A stretch of 64,000 nucleotides of DNA from Conexibacter stalactiti (GTDB lineage Bacteria > Actinomycetota > Thermoleophilia > Solirubrobacterales > Solirubrobacteraceae): assembly GCF_035967765.1 (NCBI RefSeq), contig NZ_JAYWIT010000002.1. The stretch is one strand, 5' to 3'. Of the stretch, positions 57,903 through 64,000 are shown one piece after another. Position numbers and translations under genes: made by a program. Each line of letters opens with the position of its first letter. Within the stretch, counting starts at the first letter, position 1. A model generated the notes under the pieces. That model saw only the letters and a program-made list of their open reading frames with translations. It was not told the DNA's origin and did not search any database.

Positions 57903-58499
57903 ATGACGGCGACCGGGAGACCACTTCGCGCTGACGCCCGACGCAACCGCGAGGCGATCCTCGGCGCTGCCCGCGAGCTGTTCGCCGAGCGCGGCCTCGA
58001 CGTCCCGCTCGACAGCATCGCCGAGGCCGCCGGAGTGGGCGCGGCGACGCAGCGGCGCCACTTCCCCACCCGCGCGAGCCTGATCCAGGCGATCTTCGAC
58101 GAGAACATCGGCCGCATGACCCTCATGGTCGATCGCGCGGAGGACCCGGCGCACGCCTTCGAGGCGATGCTCCACGGCGTCTTCGAGGCAATCCTCGAAG
58201 ACCGCAGCCTCGTCGAGATCGCCAACAGCAGATACGTCCTCCGTGACGTGCACCGGCAGATCGCCGCCGGCGTCCTCGAACGCATCGAGGAGCCGCTGAG
58301 ACTCGCGCAAGAGGCCGGCCGGGTACGTGCCGACCTGCGCCCCGACGACTTCTTCCTGCTGATCGCCATGCTCGGCACCGTCGCGCGCATCGACGCCCAT
58401 GACAGCGCCATCGACCGCATCGACCGCGGCATCGGCCTCATCATGGAAGCGATCGCGCCCAACCCGCTCCGGCCGTTCGGTCACGCAGCGGCCGGCTGA
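57903..58499 (+). CDS. TetR-family regulator
   Basis: 198 residues from ATG 57903. HTH: RADARRNREAILGAARELFA, PLDSIAEAAGVGAATQRRHF, PTRASLIQAIF (residues ~8-60), a TetR_C_13-like subgroup. Divergent from the PQQ dehydrogenase with the direct repeat between, and convergent with the DHA2 exporter, whose 3' end it overlaps by 19 bp (58481-58499). The PQQ gene is the most likely target because of the shared promoter region. Confidence 0.86.
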   Translation: MTATGRPLRADARRNREAILGAARELFAERGLDVPLDSIAEAAGVGAATQRRHFPTRASLIQAIFDENIGRMTLMVDRAEDPAHAFEAMLHGVFEAILEDRSLVEIANSRYVLRDVHRQIAAGVLERIEEPLRLAQEAGRVRADLRPDDFFLLIAMLGTVARIDAHDSAIDRIDRGIGLIMEAIAPNPLRPFGHAAAG

Positions 58500-59989
58500 G
58501 GACGGCCGCCGCGGCGGCGCAGGAGCGCGGTGGTCGCGAGCGTCGAGAGCGCGAGCACCGCGAGCGTGATCACCATCACGACGGTGAAGCCGCCGTCGAA
58601 GGCGCTGTGCGCGGCGGCCAGCAGCGCGTCGGCCGCCGGGGCCGGCATCCCTTCTGCGGCGGCGCGGGCGCCGTCGAGGCTTTCCTCGGCGGCGGCCGGT
58701 GCGCCCGCTGGCAGGTCGAGGGTCGAGGTGTAGATGGCCGCGGCGACGCTGCCGAGGATCGCGACGCCGGTGAGGTTGCCGAGCTCGTAGGAGACCTCGT
58801 CGACTGACGAGGCCATGCCGGCGCGGTGCTCGGGCACGTTGCCGACGATCGCTGAGGAGGCGACGGCCATCACGAGGCCGAGGCCGCTGCCGACGACGAA
58901 CAGGCTCGCGACCAGCCAGCCGGTGCCGGCGTCGAACAGCAGGACGACGGCCAGCACACCCGCAGCGGCGAGCGCGAGGCCGCCGCTGATCAGCGGGCGG
59001 AAGCCGACGCGGTGCAGGATCGCGCCGCCGGGAATCGCGGTGAGGAGCGTGCCGAACGCGAGCGCGGTGACGAGGACGCCGGCCTTCAGCGGGCTGAAGT
59101 CGTCGACGAGCTGGAGCCGCTGGGTGCTCATCAGCTGCACGCCGGCGAGCGTGAACATCGCGATCCCTGCGCCGATGACGCCCGTCGGGTTGCGGAAGAC
59201 CTGGAGGTCGATCAGCGGGTGCTCACGGCCGCGTTGCCGGAGCGCGAACAGCAGGAAGCCGATGGCGGCGAAGGCCAGCGCCGCGACGATCAGCGTCGGC
59301 GAGCGGTCGGGCTTCGCGACTTCCTTGATCGCGAACACGACGCCGACGAGGCCGGCCATCGCGAGCAGCGAGCCGAGCAGGTCCCATGGCTTGTCTGGAT
59401 TCCCGGCGCTGCCCGGTGCGATCACCGCGGCGGCGACGATCGCCGCGATCACGATCGGGACGTTGATGATGAAGACCGAGCCCCACCAGAGGTACTCGAG
59501 CAGCAGCCCGCCGACGAGCGGGCCGAGCGCGGCGCCGACGACCGAGATCGAGCCCCAGATCGCGATCGCGAGGTTGCGCTCGCGCTCGTCGGTGAAGGTG
59601 ATCCGCATCAGCGCGAGCGTCGCCGGCATCATCGTCGCGGCGCCGACGCCGAGCAGGACACGGCCGCCGATCAGCACCTGCGGCGACGGCGCGAACGCGG
59701 CCAGCAGCGAGCCCGCGCCGAAGATCGCGAGGCCGCTGACGAACATCTTCTTGTGGCCGATGCGGTCGCCGAGCGTGCCGGTGCCGAGCAGCAGGCCGGC
59801 GACGACGAGCGGATAGGCGTTGATGATCCACAGCTTCTCCGAGGCGCTCGCGTGCAGCTCCTCGGTCAGCGTCGGCAGGGCGGTGTAGAGCACCGACATG
59901 TCGAGCGCGATCAGCAGCAGCCCCGTCGCAACGACGACCAGCACCAGCCAACGGCGCGGATCCTTGCTCACTTCAGCGTTCGGCGTCAT
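58481..59989 (-). CDS. MFS drug transporter, DHA2 (LfrA/SmvA-like)
   Basis: 502 residues from ATG 59989. Motifs: LIALDMSVLYTALPTLTEEL (TM1, motif D1), GDRIGHKKMFVSGLAIFGAG (motif A), GGRVLLGVGAATMMPATLAL (motif B), and WGSISVVGAALGPLVGGLLL (motif C). Fourteen transmembrane segments are expected; closest pattern is the LfrA/SmvA quinolone and biguanide exporters. It is 55 bp downstream of the TetR at 60044 on the same strand, with a 28-bp palindrome in that gap, indicating a TetR-exporter unit with internal control. Confidence 0.9.
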   Translation of the reverse strand: MTPNAEVSKDPRRWLVLVVVATGLLLIALDMSVLYTALPTLTEELHASASEKLWIINAYPLVVAGLLLGTGTLGDRIGHKKMFVSGLAIFGAGSLLAAFAPSPQVLIGGRVLLGVGAATMMPATLALMRITFTDERERNLAIAIWGSISVVGAALGPLVGGLLLEYLWWGSVFIINVPIVIAAIVAAAVIAPGSAGNPDKPWDLLGSLLAMAGLVGVVFAIKEVAKPDRSPTLIVAALAFAAIGFLLFALRQRGREHPLIDLQVFRNPTGVIGAGIAMFTLAGVQLMSTQRLQLVDDFSPLKAGVLVTALAFGTLLTAIPGGAILHRVGFRPLISGGLALAAAGVLAVVLLFDAGTGWLVASLFVVGSGLGLVMAVASSAIVGNVPEHRAGMASSVDEVSYELGNLTGVAILGSVAAAIYTSTLDLPAGAPAAAEESLDGARAAAEGMPAPAADALLAAAHSAFDGGFTVVMVITLAVLALSTLATTALLRRRGGRPQPAAA

Positions 59990-59993
59990 GCCA

Positions 59994-60021
59994 TAACTTT
60001 ACCAACCGGTTGGTAAAGTTA
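59994..60021. promoter_or_regulatory. 28-bp perfect palindromic operator
   Basis: TAACTTTACCAACC and GGTTGGTAAAGTTA are exact inverted 14-mers with no spacer, five bases upstream of the exporter ATG. A shorter variant occurs at 60593-60611 in front of the TetR gene. This is the LfrR/QacR-style operator pattern expected for the adjacent TetR. Confidence 0.8.
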
Positions 60022-60043
60022 CGAATCTGGCCGTGGCGGCGCG

Positions 60044-60586
60044 TCAGGGCTGTCTGGGCGCGGCGACCCCGGCGATCCGCTCGATCAGCGCCTGCCGAAC
60101 CGACGGGCTCAGCGGCGTGCCGCTGGTGGCGTCGAAGAGCCAGATCCCGTCGACCGCCATGCGCGTGAGAAAGAGGTCGACGGCAACCGATCTGGCTGAC
60201 CGCGGCTGCGGGATCCAGCGCTCCATCAGCTCGTCCCACGGTCTCGCCAGGTAGGGGTGCGCCATCGACTCGAGCACGAAGATCAGGTCGGCTCTGCGTG
60301 GCATCTCGGAGCTGATCATCGAGAGATAGGCGGCGGCGGCTTCCTGGGGTGTCGCCTCCTCCAGTGGTCTGCCGAGCGCGTCGAGCAGCTGACCTTCCAG
60401 TCGCTCCAGCAGGTGGTGCTGCACCGCCTCCAGGAGCGCCTCCTTGCTTCTGAAGTGGTAGAGCAGCCCGGCCTTCGTCAGGCCCGCCTCGCTCGCCACC
60501 GCTTCGAGCGTCACGCCGGCGATCCCATCACGCGCGGTCACATGCACGGCCGCTTCGAGCAGTTGCACCTTCGAGCTGGGACGCAT
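60044..60586 (-). CDS. TetR-family repressor of the DHA2 exporter
   Basis: 180 residues from ATG 60586 (MRPSSKVQLLEAAVHVTARD); a TTG at 60592 would add two residues. HTH: GIAGVTLEAVASEAGLTKAG, LLYHFRSKEALLEAVQHHLL. The C-terminal domain matches TetR_C_33/LfrR-like repressors (EMPRRADLIFVLESMAHPYL). Lies upstream of the exporter on the same strand. Operator-like palindromes precede both genes (60593-60611 and 59994-60021), so it likely represses itself and the pump. It carries several AGA codons although cytoplasmic. Confidence 0.87.
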   Translation of the reverse strand: MRPSSKVQLLEAAVHVTARDGIAGVTLEAVASEAGLTKAGLLYHFRSKEALLEAVQHHLLERLEGQLLDALGRPLEEATPQEAAAAYLSMISSEMPRRADLIFVLESMAHPYLARPWDELMERWIPQPRSARSVAVDLFLTRMAVDGIWLFDATSGTPLSPSVRQALIERIAGVAAPRQP

Positions 60587-60592
60587 GTCCAA

Positions 60593-60611
60593 ACTCTACC
60601 GGCTGGTAGGT
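60593..60611. promoter_or_regulatory. Variant operator before the TetR gene
   Basis: ACTCTACC-GGC-TGGTAGGT resembles the exporter operator (ACTTTACC ... GGTAAAGT) with a shorter centre and mismatched ends. It begins six bases upstream of the ATG at 60586 and also overlaps the 3' end of the neighbouring membrane-protein gene. Confidence 0.5.
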
Positions 60612-61213
60612 GAGGCCGCTCGCGCGCGGGCGGCCCACACCAGGTACAGCACGGCGCCGAGCGCCGCGTAGCCGGCCAGCATCGAGAGGTGCGCGGCGTG
60701 CTCGGTGGAGGCTGCGACGAAGCTCAGGCCGGCGACGGTCGAGAGCCCGCCGCTGACGATCATCGGCCACTGCGGGTCGCCGTCGCGGCGGCGGTGCAGC
60801 GCGACGCCGAGCTGGATCGCGCCGGAGACGCTCGCCCACGCGCCGAAGACCGCGAGCGTCGCGCCGGCGTCACCCGTGAGCGTCGCCAGCGCCAGGCCGG
60901 CGGCCGCGGCGGCGCTGATCGCCGCGTTGACCTCGAGGACGCGCGTGGAGCGGCGGTCCCGCGAGAGCGCGTCGACGAGCGACGAGACGGCGTCGATGAT
61001 GGGGTAGGCGGTGAGCAGCAAGGCCGCCGCCGTGGTCACCTCGGAGGTCGTCGTGGGGATGCGGTCGCCGACCGCGACGACCAGCGCCGCTGCCCAGACC
61101 AGGGCGAACGCGGCGCGCACGGGCGCGATCCGCAGGGCGATCGGGCCGAGGGCGGTGCCTCCTGCCCGTCCGAGCGACGGGGAGGCGGCGAGTGATGGGG
61201 CGGGCTTGGGCAT
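60596..61213 (-). CDS. Multi-pass membrane protein, DUF308/HdeD-like
   Basis: 205 residues from ATG 61213 (GAGGAG seven bases before); ATG 61234 is an alternative overlapping an operator. Six hydrophobic stretches, for example AAFALVWAAALVVAVGD, AAALLLTAYPIIDAVSSLVD, ISAAAAAGLALATLTGDAGA and MLAGYAALGAVLYLVWAARA, match the length and spacing of DUF308 (HdeD) proteins. Their role is loosely tied to acid stress. Expression is probably controlled by the divergent TetR at 61332 through the operator at 61241-61256. Confidence 0.7.
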   Translation of the reverse strand: MPKPAPSLAASPSLGRAGGTALGPIALRIAPVRAAFALVWAAALVVAVGDRIPTTTSEVTTAAALLLTAYPIIDAVSSLVDALSRDRRSTRVLEVNAAISAAAAAGLALATLTGDAGATLAVFGAWASVSGAIQLGVALHRRRDGDPQWPMIVSGGLSTVAGLSFVAASTEHAAHLSMLAGYAALGAVLYLVWAARARAASPTSR

Positions 61214-61240
61214 TTGGGGCTCCTCGGTCGGCATAAAAGA

Positions 61241-61310
61241 AAGAACGTTCGTTCTTGTACGCCGATAGGAAAGCAGCAGTACTGCCCGCTTGTCAAGAAC
61301 GATCGTTCTT
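61241..61310. promoter_or_regulatory. Pair of AAGAACG-NN-CGTTCTT operators
   Basis: AAGAACG-TT-CGTTCTT (61241-61256) and AAGAACG-AT-CGTTCTT (61295-61310) are perfect palindromes with identical arms, 54 bp apart. One lies before the membrane-protein gene and the other before the divergent TetR, matching one site per promoter. This NAACGNNCGTT pattern is typical of the TetR subgroup that contains the YFYRHFxSK motif. Confidence 0.85.
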
Positions 61311-61331
61311 TCTCTGGTATCGTCGCCGCCC

Positions 61332-61925
61332 GTGAAGATCGCGCGACTGCCACCGGCCAAGGACTCAGAGGCGCGTGACCGCCTGCTGGGCACGGCGTCG
61401 GCGATCTTCTACGCCGAGGGGATCAACAGCGTCGGCGTCGACCGCATCGTGTCGCAGAGCGCGGTGACGCGCGCGACCTTCTACCGCCACTTCGCGAGCA
61501 AGCAGGATCTGGTGCTCGCCTATCTGCAGGCGGCGCATGACGCGATCGAGGCGGGGTTCGCTTCGCTCGTTGAGACGCACGAGCCGGATCGCCTGCTGGA
61601 GGCGGTCTGCGAGGACATCGTCGGGCAGATCGAGCAGCCCGGCTTCCACGGGTGCGCGTTCATCTGCGCCGCGGCGGAGTTCGAGGACCCGGACGATCCG
61701 ATCCGCCGCGCCGTGGTGGCGCACCGCGACTGGTTCCTCGGCGCCGTCCGCGATGCGTTCGGCGCCGCCGGCCACGAGCATCCCGAGGAGGCGGCGCGGC
61801 AGTACGTGATGCTGCGTGACGGCGCGATGGTGGGCGGCCACCTCGGCGACCCGGCGCTCGTCGCACGGACGTTTCGCCGGAGCGTCGGCGAGCTGCTGCG
61901 GTCCGGCGGCGACGAGCCGGTCTGA
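61332..61925 (+). CDS. TetR-family repressor with paired operators
   Basis: 197 residues from GTG 61332 (MKIARLPPAKDSEARDRLLG); the frame from 61290 overlaps the operator and is rejected. HTH: LLGTASAIFYAEGINSVGVD, RIVSQSAVTRATFYRHFASK. The C-terminal TetR_C_6-like domain contains GFHGCAFICAAAEFEDPDDP, common in this AcrR subgroup. It most likely controls itself and the divergent DUF308-like gene through two identical-arm palindromes (61241-61310). Confidence 0.9.
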   Translation: MKIARLPPAKDSEARDRLLGTASAIFYAEGINSVGVDRIVSQSAVTRATFYRHFASKQDLVLAYLQAAHDAIEAGFASLVETHEPDRLLEAVCEDIVGQIEQPGFHGCAFICAAAEFEDPDDPIRRAVVAHRDWFLGAVRDAFGAAGHEHPEEAARQYVMLRDGAMVGGHLGDPALVARTFRRSVGELLRSGGDEPV

Positions 61926-61948
61926 CGCCTCGGAGCTGTCCGGCGGCG

Positions 61949-62620
61949 TCAGCTGCCGGCGCTGGAGGAGCGCGACCGATCGCGCGTGGCGCGCAGGCGC
62001 CACAGGAGTGCGCCGCCGCCGAGCCCGCCGATCGCGATCGAGGCGACGCCAAAGGCGACCAGCAGCGGCGAGCCCGACCCAAGGCCTTGGCCGAGCAGCA
62101 CGTAGGGAACGGTCCGCAGCAGCGCGCCGATCGCCATCGCTGCGACGAAGGCATGCGCGCGAACGGGCGAGACGCCGGCCGCGTAGTGCAGGGCCGTGGC
62201 CGGCACGCCCGGCATCAGCCGGGCCGCCAGCACGGCGGTGAAGCCGCGCCGCTCGAGCAGGTCGCTGACCGCGGCCAGCTTGGGCCGCCGCGCGACCTGG
62301 CGGGTGACCGTGTCGCGCGCGGCGGTCCGCGCCAGCGCGAAGGCGACGAGTCCGCCGAGCACGGCGCCGCTCCAGGCGAGCGCCGTGCCGCCCACCGACC
62401 CGAACGCGAGACCGCTGGCGGCCGCCAGGACGGTTCCGGGGAACAGGGCCGGCGTCAGCACGGACCAGGCGATCAGCGCGATCAGCGGCGCGAGCAGTCC
62501 CAGCTCGCCGGTGAGCAGCAGGTCGCGCAGGCCCGTGGGCGACTTGGGCAGCAGCAGCGCCGCCGCGGCGAGGATGACGGCCGCGGGTACCGCGAGCATG
62601 ACAAGACGCCGGAATCCCAT
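61949..62620 (-). CDS. VTT/TVP38 (DedA-like) membrane protein
   Basis: 223 residues from ATG 62620. Hydrophobic with the VTT (SNARE-associated) core: TPALFPGTVLAAASGLAFGS, GGTALAWSGAVLGGLVAFAL, ARRPKLAAVSDLLERRGFTA, VLAARLMPGVPATALHYAAG and VSPVRAHAFVAAMAIGALL. The R-x-x-P-x-x-P motif (ARLMPGVPATA) is characteristic. DedA/TVP38 proteins are thought to move lipids across the membrane. Convergent with the TetR at 61332 and divergent from the PHP gene 26 bp away. Confidence 0.87.
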   Translation of the reverse strand: MGFRRLVMLAVPAAVILAAAALLLPKSPTGLRDLLLTGELGLLAPLIALIAWSVLTPALFPGTVLAAASGLAFGSVGGTALAWSGAVLGGLVAFALARTAARDTVTRQVARRPKLAAVSDLLERRGFTAVLAARLMPGVPATALHYAAGVSPVRAHAFVAAMAIGALLRTVPYVLLGQGLGSGSPLLVAFGVASIAIGGLGGGALLWRLRATRDRSRSSSAGS

Positions 62621-62646
62621 CAGTTGATCGTAGTCGCCGCTCTAGC

Positions 62647-63741
62647 ATGGGCTGGATGGGAGATGCGGGACCCCGCCACGACGTGTCGTGCGTGGTGCAC
62701 GTCCACTCGACCTACTCCGACGGGACCGCGACGGTGCCCGAGGTGCTTGCCGCCGCGCGCGAGGCCGGCGCCGACGCCGTCCTGCTGACCGACCACGACA
62801 CGCTCGCGGCGCGGCGCGACGGCTGGGAGGGCTGGCACGACGGCGTGCTGCTCGTGGTCGGCATCGAGATCAGCCCGAGAGGCGGGCACTATCTCGCGTT
62901 CGGCGTCCCCGGCGAGATCCCGCACGCCGGCCGCGGCGCGACCGAGATCGCCGCGGCGGTGCGGGCGGCGGGCGGGTTCGGCGTCGCGGCGCATCCGTTC
63001 TCGGAGGGCGGCCGCATGCTCGTGCCGGCGCTCACCCGGCGGATCGTGCTGCCCCATGGCTGGCCGGCCTTGGCCGACCCGCGGGGGACCGACGGGATCG
63101 AGCTGTGGAGCCTGACGACCGACGCCGCCGAGGGCTGGCGCACGCCGGCCGCGGCGGTGCGGTGGCTGCGCGACCCGGCCTCCGCCACTGACGACGGTCC
63201 GCCGGCCCGCCACCTCAGCGCGTGGGACGCGCTTTCGGCGCGCCGCCGCGTCCCCGCGCTCGGCGGCCTCGACGGGCACGCGCCCGGCGTGCGGATCGAC
63301 GGGCGCGTCCGCTCGCCGCTGTCGCATCGCGCCACGTTCGACCTGCTGCGCACGCACCTCGTCTGCGACCGGCCGCTGTCGGGGGAGGCGGCCGCCGACT
63401 GCGCGACCGTCCTGGCCGCGCTGCGCGCCGGCTCGGCGTGGCTGTCACGCCCCTGCGTGGCCGACGCGACAGGCGCCCGGCTGTGGGCCGAGGGCGCCGA
63501 CGGCGCGACGGTCCCGATGGGCGCCGAGGCCCGCGCCGGCCCCGCGCGCCTGCGGCTGCGGCTGCCCCGGGCTGCCGAGGTGCGGGTGCTGCGCGACGGC
63601 GCGATCGTGGCCGCGCGCGCCGGTGCGGCGGTCGACCTCGACGTCGCCGAGCCCGGCGCCTACCGCGTCGAGGCGCGCATCGACGGACGCCTCTGGCTGC
63701 TGTCCAACCCCGTCCACCTCCGCGCGGCGAGCCCGCGATGA
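62647..63741 (+). CDS. PHP-domain metal-dependent phosphoesterase
   Basis: 364 residues from ATG 62647 (alternative 62656). PHP motifs: VVHVHSTYSDGTATVPE (HxH, first metal), VLLTDHDTLAARRDG, VVGIEISPRGGHYLAFGV (Glu), GGFGVAAHPFSEGG (His) and LGGLDGHAPG (D-x-H). These ligands form the trinuclear site of the PHP/TrpH-YciV class, which removes phosphate from small nucleotides or RNA ends. A 130-residue beta-rich C-terminal domain (EVRVLRDGAIVAARAGAAVD) extends beyond the barrel. It overlaps the next membrane gene by four bases (ATGA), so the two are coupled. Confidence 0.85.
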   Translation: MGWMGDAGPRHDVSCVVHVHSTYSDGTATVPEVLAAAREAGADAVLLTDHDTLAARRDGWEGWHDGVLLVVGIEISPRGGHYLAFGVPGEIPHAGRGATEIAAAVRAAGGFGVAAHPFSEGGRMLVPALTRRIVLPHGWPALADPRGTDGIELWSLTTDAAEGWRTPAAAVRWLRDPASATDDGPPARHLSAWDALSARRRVPALGGLDGHAPGVRIDGRVRSPLSHRATFDLLRTHLVCDRPLSGEAAADCATVLAALRAGSAWLSRPCVADATGARLWAEGADGATVPMGAEARAGPARLRLRLPRAAEVRVLRDGAIVAARAGAAVDLDVAEPGAYRVEARIDGRLWLLSNPVHLRAASPR

Positions 63742-64000
63742 GCGAGCGCGGCCTGCCGCCGTTCGTGCGCGGTCCGCGCGCGCTGCGCGCCTACCGGCTG
63801 TGGCGACGGATCTTCCTGGGCGACTGGCATCCGGTCCTGCGCGACCCGCTCGACCTCTTCCGCCTCAGCTTCCTCGTCGGCGCGATCGTCTTCGCCATCC
63901 GCGGCGACTCGCACGCGACGACCCAGCTGGCCCTGACGGCGCTGGCCGTCTTCGTCGCGCGGATGATCGACCTTCCCCGCCTGATCGACTGGGGCTTCTG
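63738..64000 (+). CDS. Membrane protein of unknown function, 3' end cut by window
   Basis: Starts at ATG 63738 overlapping the PHP stop. The visible 87 residues read MSERGLPPFVRGPRALRAYR and WHPVLRDPLDLFRLSFLVGA, with hydrophobic segments around IVFAIRG and LALTALAVFVARMID. I do not recognise the family. Coupled expression with the PHP phosphoesterase suggests a shared process. The frame runs open to the end of the window. Confidence 0.6.
   Translation, partial: MSERGLPPFVRGPRALRAYRLWRRIFLGDWHPVLRDPLDLFRLSFLVGAIVFAIRGDSHATTQLALTALAVFVARMIDLPRLIDWGF

Noticed and set aside
1..64000. CRISPR array, prophage, transposase or conjugation genes
   Set aside because: No regularly spaced repeats, and no integrase, transposase, capsid or mobilisation proteins were recognised anywhere in the window.

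Overview
The window is very GC-rich DNA with dense, short-spaced genes, many GTG starts, ATGA stop/start overlaps, and an abundance of TetR regulators, hydantoinase/oxoprolinase genes and DHA2 exporters. This fits a soil actinobacterium. The overall style (secreted amidohydrolase and PQQ lipoprotein, Ig-like tails, AGA-coded arginines in exported proteins) suggests Thermoleophilia/Solirubrobacterales such as Conexibacter or Solirubrobacter. That placement is inference from style only; there is no rRNA or housekeeping marker to confirm it.

1-5.7 kb is an accessory strip of oxidoreductases, each facing its own regulator. It holds a truncated MDR dehydrogenase with an MmyB-type regulator, EthD and VOC proteins with a TetR, and an SDR with an AraC regulator whose DNA-binding domain is broken by two compensating frameshifts. 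Between them lie fused remnants of an SDR and a TetR gene.

5.8-30 kb is a large catabolic island. It has two paralogous hydantoinase/oxoprolinase pairs (hyuB1/hyuA1 divergent, hyuB2-hyuA2 in tandem), alanine racemase, a class IV aminotransferase, and a DUF1537 acid-sugar branch (class II aldolase, OtnK-type kinase, Hyi-type isomerase, SDR, aldehyde dehydrogenase). It also has a luciferase-like flavin monooxygenase, a PucR regulator and a sugar-type ABC importer with one ATPase domain. A reasonable reading is uptake of a cyclic amide or N-heterocycle, ATP-dependent ring opening, amino-group removal or racemisation, and funnelling of a C4 acid into triose phosphate. The substrate is unknown. 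Relics of a hyuB 3' end and of an FAD oxidoreductase show past rearrangement.

30.9-32.8 kb holds a flavin reductase divergent from a RibB-RibA fusion that has lost key catalytic residues in both halves. 33-41 kb is a tight six-gene aromatic-degradation operon (FAH hydrolase, FAD hydroxylase, NmrA-like protein, extradiol dioxygenase, acyl-CoA ligase, P450) divergent from its TetR.

41-48.7 kb contains a large secreted GH106-type rhamnosidase with inserted beta repeats, then a VapBC toxin-antitoxin pair bracketed by two imperfect copies of a sequence carrying the 3' half of a tRNA-Glu. 48.7-64 kb alternates transporters, exported enzymes (Tat amidohydrolase, amidase, PQQ-cytochrome c lipoprotein) and TetR regulators with well-defined palindromic operators, and ends in a VTT membrane protein, a PHP phosphoesterase and a partial membrane protein. 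No rRNA, complete tRNA, CRISPR array, transposase or prophage was seen.
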